Shown one piece after another: positions 1-6,203 of a stretch of DNA of 9,804 nt (position 1 is its first letter; every line of letters starts with the position of its first letter). Location: positions 1,740 to 11,543 of the forward strand of contig DHGD01000141.1 of assembly GCA_002402575.1 (NCBI GenBank), written 5' to 3'. The notes under the pieces were generated by a model. That model had not been told where the DNA came from. It saw only the letters and a list, made by a program, of their open reading frames with translations, and ran no database searches. Made by a program: the position numbers and the translations under genes. Source of the DNA: Syntrophomonas sp. UBA4807 (GTDB taxonomy: Bacteria; Bacillota; Syntrophomonadia; Syntrophomonadales; Syntrophomonadaceae).

Positions 1-1
1 T

Positions 2-7
2 TATGAT
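2..7 (+). promoter_or_regulatory. Possible -10 element for the SEC-C protein gene
   Basis: The hexamer TATGAT at 2-7 matches the sigma-A -10 consensus in five of six positions. It would place a transcript start near base 14, about 30 bases ahead of the chosen TTG start. The matching -35 element would lie outside the window, so this is only a suggestion. Confidence 0.25.
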
Positions 8-30
8 AAGCTAAATTGAGCAAAACGCTT

Positions 31-36
31 AGGAGG
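31..36 (+). promoter_or_regulatory. Ribosome binding site that fixes the TTG start of the SEC-C gene
   Basis: AGGAGG at 31-36 is a full anti-Shine-Dalgarno match and lies nine bases before the TTG at 46. An in-frame TTG at 16 would put this site inside the coding region and has no site of its own in view. In-frame stops at 4-9 rule out a start further upstream. Confidence 0.75.
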
Positions 37-45
37 AAATTAATA

Positions 46-1311
46 TTGGCAAGGCAGAAGATCGGGCGCAATGACCCCTGCCCCTGCGGCAGCGGGAAGA
101 AATACAAGCACTGCTGCGGCCCTGTGGCTGAAGTAACCGACATCTCAGTGGATCCCTTTATCCGTTACAGCGGCATCATGACCGCCTTGAAACTAAAGCT
201 GGAGCAGGCCAACCACAAGGATATCCGCAAACACCGGCGCAGCTTGCAGAGCCGCTTCCTGCGCTTCGCGGCCGAGAAGCTGCTGCCTCGTGAGCATGAT
301 ACCATTTTTTCCGACTGGTTATGGTTTGATGTAATAGGGGATAACGGCCACAGCATGGGTGAAGACTACCTGCTGGAAAACGGGCCCTATCTGGACCCGG
401 CCTCCCGCAACTGCTTGGAGGCGTTAAACAGGTCTAGACTGGGTTTGTATGAAGCCATAGGATCTTCCGGAATGCATCTCTATCTGAAAGATCTGGCTAC
501 CTCAGCCCAAAAACGGGTACTCTTAAAAGAACCCCTGGAATTTGATAACAGCGGCATCATACTGCTTATGGGGCGACTGGCGGAGCTTCCCGAAGACAAT
601 ATCTTTTCGGGAATGGTGTTGATGCTCCAGGAGCAGTCGCTGGAGAGGGCTTTCCTGACCGAACATATACAATACCTGTTAAGCCTTCTGGCAGATGAAG
701 ATGCCGAGGAAGTCTTAAAACAAAACAGCGAGATCATATTCGGGATTTTCAATCATGCCCAGCACAAGACCTTATTAAAACTCAATGATATGAGATTCCT
801 GTACCACCACAGCACACAATCCGAAGCAGCGCAGCGCATTATAGACGCCAATCTGGGTTATGAGCCTCTGCATCAAACTAAAGGCTGGATTTGGCTGGGA
901 AGAGAGGGGGGCTCAGGCCCTTATGCGCGGCTGGTGGTTGGTCCGGAACTAGTTTTGAGCTGTAGTGACATTTTAGATGATGTCAACAACCAGATAAAGC
1001 ATCTAACCGCGTTATGGCCTCATCAACCGCTGCAGCTCTTAAGCAGCGTGCTCTATCCGGTTCCGCCCGCGGCCGAAATGGGGCCGGTGTGGTTTATGGC
1101 GGTGATGGACAAGGAAACCGAACGCTGGCTGGACACACCGCATCCAGAAGAAGGCTATACCCCTCGGCAGATGATAAAACAGGAGGGGGGCAAACAAGCA
1201 CTGGACGCTTTGTTGTCCCGTTTCGAGGCCAGCCGGGAGAGCAAGGAGGAGCAAGAACTGGCCGCCTATATGCGTGAACGTCTGCAGAGCGGCCTTAATC
1301 TTCAGGGCTGA
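46..1311 (+). CDS. SEC-C motif metal-binding protein of unknown function
   Basis: The product is a 421-residue cytoplasmic protein with no signal peptide or membrane segment. It opens almost at once with a SEC-C zinc-binding motif, CPCGSGKKYKHCC, with ligands Cys12, Cys14, Cys23 and Cys24. This motif is best known from the C-terminus of SecA, where it binds zinc and SecB, and it also occurs in many unrelated bacterial proteins, so it does not give a function. The long middle (about residues 30-350) is largely helical-looking and I do not recognise it. Residues 361-395, beginning WLDTPHPEEGYTPRQ, resemble the C-terminal toxin-binding domain of Xre/MbcA/ParS antitoxins; this is pattern recognition, not a search result. 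The TTG start at 46 is chosen for its ideal AGGAGG. The gene stands alone on the plus strand, and its end overlaps the end of engB by 17 bases. Confidence 0.85.
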   Translation: MARQKIGRNDPCPCGSGKKYKHCCGPVAEVTDISVDPFIRYSGIMTALKLKLEQANHKDIRKHRRSLQSRFLRFAAEKLLPREHDTIFSDWLWFDVIGDNGHSMGEDYLLENGPYLDPASRNCLEALNRSRLGLYEAIGSSGMHLYLKDLATSAQKRVLLKEPLEFDNSGIILLMGRLAELPEDNIFSGMVLMLQEQSLERAFLTEHIQYLLSLLADEDAEEVLKQNSEIIFGIFNHAQHKTLLKLNDMRFLYHHSTQSEAAQRIIDANLGYEPLHQTKGWIWLGREGGSGPYARLVVGPELVLSCSDILDDVNNQIKHLTALWPHQPLQLLSSVLYPVPPAAEMGPVWFMAVMDKETERWLDTPHPEEGYTPRQMIKQEGGKQALDALLSRFEASRESKEEQELAAYMRERLQSGLNLQG

Positions 1312-1906
1312 GCATCGCTTCCGGCTGCAAAATCTCCTCAATGGCCTGGCGCAGTTCCTCCACCCCTGAACCTGTTACCGTGGAAAAACATAACGGCTCC
1401 ACCCCGGGGGGCAGATTCAAATCTTTTTTAATCACAGCAATATGTTTGCCCCTCGCTCCGCGCGATATCTTGTCAGCTTTCGTGGCCACACACAGGACGG
1501 GCAGTTCATTGTGAAGCAGCCAGCTCTGCACCAGTATATCGTCTTTGCTGGGGGGATGCCTGACGTCGACCAGATGTAGTATTCCTCTTAATTGTTGTCG
1601 TGTGGTCAAATACTTTTCGGTGAATTTGCCCCACTTGGCTTGTTCCTGCCTGCTTACCCGGGCATACCCATACCCCGGCAAGTCAACCAGATACCAACTG
1701 TCATTTATCAAATAGTAATTTATGGTACGGGTTTTGCCGGGAGTGGAGCTGGAACGGGCCAGATTCTTGCGATTGACCAGTTTGTTGATAAGCGACGATT
1801 TGCCAACATTGGAACGCCCTACTATGGCGATTTCAGGCAGATCACCCCAGGGCAGTTCCTTAATATGTACATATACGCCTTTCAATTCAGCCTTCTTAAT
1901 TTTCAT
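1295..1906 (-). CDS. engB: Ribosome biogenesis GTP-binding protein EngB (YsxC/YihA)
   Basis: This 203-residue GTPase belongs to the TrmE-Era-EngA-EngB family, which in B. subtilis and E. coli is essential for assembling the large ribosomal subunit. The GTPase motifs appear in order: G1 GRSNVGKS at 30-37, the G2 region TPGKTR at 55-60, G3 DLPGYG at 75-80, G4 TKAD at 142-145, and G5 STVTG at about 175-179. Length and start fit the family, which usually begins a few residues ahead of the conserved 'KG' and 'PE(I/V)A' segments. The ATG at 1906 has GAAGGTG five bases upstream. An in-frame ATG at 1963 would add 19 arginine-rich residues and also has a weak AAGGA. The gene is last in the cluster, 79 bases after lonA, as ysxC follows lonA in B. 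subtilis. It is probably transcribed with lonA, subject to the hairpin between them. Confidence 0.95.
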   Translation of the reverse strand: MKIKKAELKGVYVHIKELPWGDLPEIAIVGRSNVGKSSLINKLVNRKNLARSSSTPGKTRTINYYLINDSWYLVDLPGYGYARVSRQEQAKWGKFTEKYLTTRQQLRGILHLVDVRHPPSKDDILVQSWLLHNELPVLCVATKADKISRGARGKHIAVIKKDLNLPPGVEPLCFSTVTGSGVEELRQAIEEILQPEAMLSPED

Positions 1907-1911
1907 ATAAA

Positions 1912-1918
1912 CACCTTC
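1912..1918 (-). promoter_or_regulatory. Ribosome binding site supporting the short EngB start
   Basis: GAAGGTG read on the minus strand lies five bases before the ATG at 1906. It supports the conserved 203-residue EngB rather than the form extended by 19 residues. Confidence 0.6.
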
Positions 1919-1926
1919 TATGATAA

Positions 1927-1949
1927 AGAGAGAGGGTGCGCCTCTCTCT
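1927..1949 (-). terminator. Hairpin between lonA and engB, possible attenuator or partial terminator
   Basis: On the minus strand AGAGAGAGG pairs perfectly with CCTCTCTCT, giving a nine-base-pair stem with the five-base loop CGCAC. Only three T residues adjoin the right arm before the tract is broken by A, so full termination is doubtful. It sits after the lonA stop and just ahead of the engB ribosome binding site. It could lower engB expression relative to lonA or mark an RNA processing point. Confidence 0.45.
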
Positions 1950-1985
1950 CCTCTCCTTGACATCTGGCATTCCTTGGGATACCTT

Positions 1986-4334
1986 CTATGACGGCGGCAA
2001 CTGTTCCGGTTCAGGCCTGATCAAGGTCTGGGCTAATACATCGTCCATGTGGGCTACGGTGACAAAATTAAGTTTGCGGCGCACATTGCCGGGAATATCA
2101 TCCAGGTCCTTTTTATTATCCTCCGGAAGTATAACCGTGCGGATGCCGGCCCGATGAGCGGCCAGTACCTTCTCCTTAAGCCCCCCGATTGGCAGAACCC
2201 GCCCCCTTAGGGTTATTTCCCCGGTCATGGCGATGTCACTGCGGGCGGCATTGCCTGACAAGGCTGAAGCCAGGGCAGTGGCGATGGTTATCCCGGCTGA
2301 AGGTCCGTCTTTGGGAATGGCGCCTTCGGGGACGTGCAGATGCAAGTCGTACTCCGACTGGGTCTCCGGTTTGATACCCAATTCCTGGGCGCGCGATTTC
2401 ACATAAGTCAAGGCCGCCTGAGCCGATTCTTTCATGACATCGCCCAGTTGGCCAGTTAAAATCAACTTGCCTTTGCCTTTCAGCAAGGCCACCTCGATTG
2501 ACAGTATATCTCCGCCGGTCTCAGTCCATGCCAACCCTGTAGCCACCCCGACCTGATCCTCTTTTTCCGCCACTCCGAAGCGATACTTTTCTTTGCCTAA
2601 GAATTTACTTACATTGCTACCGGTGACGCTGACAAAGGTTTTGGGGTCTTCTACCACCATGCGGGCCACTTTGCGGCAAACAGAGGCGATCTGTCGCTCC
2701 AGGTTGCGCACTCCGGCCTCGCGGGTGTATTCGCGGATGATCTTGCGCACCGCTCCCTCGGAGAATTCGATATGCTTGGGCTTGAGTCCATGCTCTTTGA
2801 CCTGTTTGGGGACCAGGTAGCCAGTGGCGATATGCACTTTGTCTTCCTCGGTATAGCTGCTAATCTCGATTATCTCCATGCGGTCCAACAGCGGCCGGGG
2901 GATATTATAGGCTGAATTGGCAGTGGTTATGAACATCACTTTAGAAAGGTCAAACGGTATCTCCAAATAATGGTCGCTAAAGCTGAAATTCTGCTCCGGA
3001 TCGAGAACCTCTAGCAGGGCTGAGGCTGGATCACCCCTGAAGTCCATGGTCATTTTGTCGATCTCATCCAGGAGGAAAACCGGGTTTCTCGACCCGGCCT
3101 GCTTGATGCCCTGCAAGACCCTTCCTGGCATAGAACCCACATAGGTGCGGCGATGGCCACGGATTTCGGCTTCATCGCGAATACCGCCCAAAGACATACG
3201 CACAAACTTACGTCCCAATGAGCGCGCTACCGATTTGCCCAGTGAGGTTTTGCCCACTCCGGGAGGACCCACTAGGCACAGAATGGGGCCTTTCATTTTT
3301 TTGGCCAGTTTGCGGATGGCCAGGTATTCCAAAATCCTCTCTTTGGGTTTTTCTAACCCATAATGGTCTGCTTCCAGTATCCCTGCGGCCACCTTGAGGT
3401 CGAGCCTATCCCTGGTTTCCACCGACCAGGGCAGGGATAAAATCCAGTCCAGGTAGTTTCTCACCACCACCGCTTCCGCTACCATTGGAGGCATCTTCTC
3501 CAGACGTTCCAGTTCCTTGTAGGCTTTATCACGCGCATCTTTGGGCATATTGGCGGCCTCAATGCGTTCTTTCAGCTCCTCCACCTCGCTGGTGCGGTCA
3601 TCTTTCTCGCCCAGTTCCTTTTGAATGGCTTTCATCTGCTCGCGCAGGTAATATTCCTTCTGCGTCTTTTCCATCTGTTTGCGCACCCGGATATTGATCT
3701 TTCTCTCCAATTCCAGAACTTCCATCTCTTTGGCCAGGATTTCACACAGGTATTCCAAACGCGGCCCCAAATGCAAGGCCTCCAAAATTTGTTGTTTTTC
3801 TTGTATGCGCAGGGTCAGGTGTGAAGCTACCACATCAGCCAAGCGCCCCGGTTCGTCAATAGCCACCACTGATACCACCGTCTCCGGAGGAATCTTCTTG
3901 CTCATGCGCACATACTGCTCAAACTGCGCGATCAGGGTGCGCATCAGGGCTTCGACTTGGGAATCCTTGACTTGAGTGTCATCATGATGCTCTTCTATGG
4001 CCACTTTGATGTAGGGATCGTGGGTAGTATAACCCTTGATCTCGGCCCGGTAAAGGCCTTCTACCAGTACCCGCATGGTTCCTCCGGGCATCTTCAAGAT
4101 TTGCCGGATTTCCGCCACTGTACCGATGGGAAAAATGTCCTCCTCCTCCGGTTCGTCAGTCTGAGCCTCTTTTTGTGTGGCCAGAAATATCTCTTTATTG
4201 TCCAGCATAGCTTCTTCGATGGCCTTTATAGACTTTTTGCGTCCCACGTCCAGATGTATCACTGTATATGGAAAAACCAGCACGCCGCGCAGGGGCAACA
4301 TGGCTATTTGCCGGTATTCTTGGTCTTGTTGCAT
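1986..4334 (-). CDS. lonA: ATP-dependent Lon protease, LonA type
   Basis: LonA is a soluble hexameric AAA+ serine protease that unfolds and degrades damaged and regulatory proteins in the cytoplasm. The 782-residue product has the full LonA layout: N-terminal substrate-binding domain (about 8-205), helical linker with charged coiled-coil character (about 205-300), AAA+ module with Walker A GPPGVGKT at 356-363 and Walker B FLLDEID at 420-426, and a C-terminal protease domain. The catalytic serine is Ser679 in PKDGPSAG and the lysine is Lys722 in GGLKEK, the same numbers as in E. coli Lon. The ATG at 4334 is preferred because GGGAGGTG lies seven bases upstream. An in-frame ATG at 4355 has no binding site and would place this one inside the gene. 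It follows lonB by 101 bases, a gap holding a candidate promoter of its own, and precedes engB. Confidence 0.97.
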   Translation of the reverse strand: MQQDQEYRQIAMLPLRGVLVFPYTVIHLDVGRKKSIKAIEEAMLDNKEIFLATQKEAQTDEPEEEDIFPIGTVAEIRQILKMPGGTMRVLVEGLYRAEIKGYTTHDPYIKVAIEEHHDDTQVKDSQVEALMRTLIAQFEQYVRMSKKIPPETVVSVVAIDEPGRLADVVASHLTLRIQEKQQILEALHLGPRLEYLCEILAKEMEVLELERKINIRVRKQMEKTQKEYYLREQMKAIQKELGEKDDRTSEVEELKERIEAANMPKDARDKAYKELERLEKMPPMVAEAVVVRNYLDWILSLPWSVETRDRLDLKVAAGILEADHYGLEKPKERILEYLAIRKLAKKMKGPILCLVGPPGVGKTSLGKSVARSLGRKFVRMSLGGIRDEAEIRGHRRTYVGSMPGRVLQGIKQAGSRNPVFLLDEIDKMTMDFRGDPASALLEVLDPEQNFSFSDHYLEIPFDLSKVMFITTANSAYNIPRPLLDRMEIIEISSYTEEDKVHIATGYLVPKQVKEHGLKPKHIEFSEGAVRKIIREYTREAGVRNLERQIASVCRKVARMVVEDPKTFVSVTGSNVSKFLGKEKYRFGVAEKEDQVGVATGLAWTETGGDILSIEVALLKGKGKLILTGQLGDVMKESAQAALTYVKSRAQELGIKPETQSEYDLHLHVPEGAIPKDGPSAGITIATALASALSGNAARSDIAMTGEITLRGRVLPIGGLKEKVLAAHRAGIRTVILPEDNKKDLDDIPGNVRRKLNFVTVAHMDDVLAQTLIRPEPEQLPPS

Positions 4335-4341
4335 ATTTACA

Positions 4342-4349
4342 CACCTCCC
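4342..4349 (-). promoter_or_regulatory. Ribosome binding site that fixes the lonA start
   Basis: GGGAGGTG on the minus strand ends seven bases before the ATG at 4334. It is the only good site near the gene's start and excludes the longer reading from 4355. Confidence 0.7.
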
Positions 4350-4362
4350 AGCCATTTATTCT

Positions 4363-4391
4363 ACTATATGTGTTCCAAAGGTACAATATTG
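4363..4391 (-). promoter_or_regulatory. Candidate sigma-E-like promoter of lonA (overlaps a sigma-A-like -10)
   Basis: Read on the minus strand, CAATATT (4385-4391) and CATATAGT (4363-4370) are separated by 14 bases. They match the Bacillus sigma-E consensus (KMATATT, about 14 bases, CATACANT) at six of seven and seven of eight positions. Transcription would start near 4356, leaving a leader of about 20 bases that carries the lonA ribosome binding site. The embedded TATAGT could instead be a vegetative -10, but no convincing TTGACA-like element lies 16-18 bases upstream of it. The match is by eye in AT-rich DNA. Confidence 0.4.
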
Positions 4392-4435
4392 CATTGGATT
4401 AGCATATCACTGGCTGTTATATGCCTATAAGTCCA

Positions 4436-6079
4436 TTATATGTTTATATCCTGCGAGATAAAAGCTTTATCAAATACTTGCTGCAGATCATCCACTGCGA
4501 TTATCTCAATATCCGTGAAACTGGTGAAGATATTGAGCCAGTTTTCCTGAGGGATAATGGCGCGCTTGATGCCAGCCTTGCGGGCCGCTTCGATTTTACT
4601 CATTACCCCCCCCACCGGTTTTACCTTGCCATGCACCGACACCTCTCCGGTCATGGCAACAAGATGATCCACTGCCAGGCCTTTATAGGCAGAGTAGATG
4701 ACAGTGGCAATACTTACCCCGGCGGAAGGCCCGTCGACCGGAATGCCTCCTGGAAAATTAAGATGTATGTTGAAATCGCGCAACTTCAAACCATAGCGGG
4801 CTTGAAGCACGGTGAGCACATTTTCCACCGCCCCCCGGGCCATACTCTTGCGGCTGTATCTACGGTCCGGACCTCCCATTTCCTCCTGCTCCACCACTCC
4901 AGTAACGTTCCAGGCGCCCCGGCCATCTTCGACTGGCACGCAGTTGCACTCCACTTCGATTAAAGTACCCACATTGGCGCCATACACTGCCAGACCGTTG
5001 ACCACCCCCACGGTGGGGACCTCTTTTAATTTCACCTCAGGACGCGGCGAGAAGCGACCGTTATTTAAAACCTTTTCCACGGTGTTCAAAGTAATGCTGC
5101 GGTCGTTTTCCATCTGGGCGATGCCTGCGGCCAGCTGCACGATATTTACCGCCTCGCGGCCGTTGTCGGCATAGCGGATGATTTCCTTCAAGGCAGCCTC
5201 ATCGATGTCAAACTGTATCTTCTGCACCGCGCTCTGCGCAATCTGCCTGATGTCCTCCTTGTCTAAAGGCTTGAAAAAAACCTCCATGCAACGGGAACGC
5301 AGAGCCGGGGCTATCTCTCCTGGCATTCGCGTGGTAGCCCCCACCAGGCGAAAATCGGCGGGCAGTCCGTTTACGAATATATCGTGGATATGCTGTGGTA
5401 TATTGGGATCATTCTCGGTAAAATAAGCGCTTTCCAGGAGTACGATGCGATCCTCCAGAACCTTCAATAATTTGTTCATCTGCGTGGGGTGCAGCTCGCC
5501 GATCTCATCTATGAACAGCATGCCGCCATGTGCCTTGGTGCAGGCTCCAGGCTTGGGCTGCGGCACCCCGGCCGTGCCCAAGGAACCCGCCCCCTGATAG
5601 ATGGGGTCGTGTACTGAACCGATTAACGGATCGGCAATATTCCTTTCATCAAACCTGGTTATGGTGGCGTCCACCTCCACGAATTTAGCGTCAGGCCCAA
5701 AGGGGGAGGACGTATTTTTCTTGGCTTCCTCCAGAACCAGGCGGGCGGCAGCTGTTTTTCCCACCCCCGGAGGACCGTAAATTATGACATGCTGCGGATT
5801 AGGGCCGCACAACGCTGACCGCAACAGGTCTATGCCCTCCTCCTGGCCAACCACATCGGACAATTGGGCAGGCCGAGTCAAGCTGGAGAGCGGTTCGCTC
5901 AGCTTGACTTTACGCATCTGCCTCAATTTGTGGGTTTCCTTTTCCGTCTCTTTGGCCACCACGCTTTTGCGGCACTGCTGATTTTTTAAAAGGTTCCAGA
6001 AGTAAATCCCGATAATGACCGCAAACACCAGTTGTATCAGGTATAACACTGCGCCGTATTTTATAAAGAATTCGTTCAA
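4436..6079 (-). CDS. lonB: Membrane-anchored ATP-dependent protease LonB
   Basis: The 547-residue product matches the Firmicutes LonB family, which in B. subtilis (about 550 residues) is made in the forespore under sigma-F. It lacks the large LonA N-terminal domain. Instead it starts with a hydrophobic segment at about residues 9-31, predicted to anchor it in the cytoplasmic membrane, followed by a charged linker. The AAA+ module carries Walker A GPPGVGKT at 102-109 and Walker B MLFIDEIG at 187-194. The protease domain has catalytic Ser452 in PVDGPSAG and Lys495 in GGVMSK. The start is TTG at 6079; an in-frame TGA about seven codons upstream leaves no earlier option. The AGAGG-type binding site at 6091-6095 is set rather far away, 11 bases, and together with TTG suggests modest translation. 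An intrinsic terminator upstream separates it from clpX, so it needs its own promoter. Confidence 0.93.
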   Translation of the reverse strand: MNEFFIKYGAVLYLIQLVFAVIIGIYFWNLLKNQQCRKSVVAKETEKETHKLRQMRKVKLSEPLSSLTRPAQLSDVVGQEEGIDLLRSALCGPNPQHVIIYGPPGVGKTAAARLVLEEAKKNTSSPFGPDAKFVEVDATITRFDERNIADPLIGSVHDPIYQGAGSLGTAGVPQPKPGACTKAHGGMLFIDEIGELHPTQMNKLLKVLEDRIVLLESAYFTENDPNIPQHIHDIFVNGLPADFRLVGATTRMPGEIAPALRSRCMEVFFKPLDKEDIRQIAQSAVQKIQFDIDEAALKEIIRYADNGREAVNIVQLAAGIAQMENDRSITLNTVEKVLNNGRFSPRPEVKLKEVPTVGVVNGLAVYGANVGTLIEVECNCVPVEDGRGAWNVTGVVEQEEMGGPDRRYSRKSMARGAVENVLTVLQARYGLKLRDFNIHLNFPGGIPVDGPSAGVSIATVIYSAYKGLAVDHLVAMTGEVSVHGKVKPVGGVMSKIEAARKAGIKRAIIPQENWLNIFTSFTDIEIIAVDDLQQVFDKAFISQDINI

Positions 6080-6090
6080 TGGCTGCTTTT

Positions 6091-6095
6091 CCTCT
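6091..6095 (-). promoter_or_regulatory. Distant ribosome binding site of lonB
   Basis: AGAGG on the minus strand is the only purine-rich site ahead of the TTG start of lonB. Its 11-base spacing is longer than usual, and with the TTG codon this predicts weak initiation. Confidence 0.5.
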
Positions 6096-6110
6096 CTTCA
6101 CGTTTTAAGC

Positions 6111-6141
6111 TATTATTCCCGAAGGCGTATCTTTGGTATAA
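6111..6141 (-). promoter_or_regulatory. Candidate sigma-F promoter of lonB
   Basis: On the minus strand GGGAATAATA (6111-6120) fits the sigma-F -10 pattern GGnnAnAnTA at every fixed position. Sixteen bases upstream is TTATA (6137-6141), a four-of-five match to the -35 GYATA. The expected transcript start is near 6103-6105, giving a short leader of about 25 bases with the lonB binding site in it. The site lies between the clpX terminator and lonB, where a promoter is required, and B. subtilis lonB is known to be sigma-F controlled. No good sigma-A promoter is visible in the same gap. Confidence 0.6.
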
Positions 6142-6156
6142 GAAAAAACAGCAAGT

Positions 6157-6183
6157 AAAAAAAGGCAGCTTTCGCTGCCTTTT
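6157..6183 (-). terminator. Intrinsic terminator of the tig-clpP-clpX unit
   Basis: On the minus strand AAAAGGCAGC and GCTGCCTTTT form a ten-base-pair stem closed by a GAAA tetraloop, and the T run reaches seven bases. It begins about 20 bases after the clpX stop. This is a strong factor-independent terminator and separates clpX from lonB. Confidence 0.92.
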
Positions 6184-6203
6184 CCTAATTGGACAGTATA
6201 GTA

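Noticed and set aside
1014..1277. An 87-residue reading frame on the plus strand inside the SEC-C gene
   Set aside because: It overlaps the real gene in another frame, has no ribosome binding site and shows no recognisable protein. The same holds for the other frames opposite lonA, lonB, clpX and tig.
1260..1294. GGCCGC and GCGGCC inverted repeat near the end of the SEC-C gene
   Set aside because: Only six pairs with a 23-base loop and no T run on either strand. It lies in coding sequence and does not look like a terminator.
1907..1963. EngB start at the upstream ATG giving 222 residues
   Set aside because: The extra 19 residues do not resemble EngB N-termini and coincide with a hairpin. 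The internal ATG has a better binding site. The longer form is kept only as a possibility in the findings.
4335..4355. LonA start at the upstream ATG giving 789 residues
   Set aside because: No binding site precedes it, and the strong GGGAGGTG lies inside the added segment, seven bases before the preferred ATG.
6131..6156. Vegetative promoter for lonB using TTGCTG
   Set aside because: The only -10 at proper spacing is GATACG, a three-of-six match; the sigma-F-like pair fits better.
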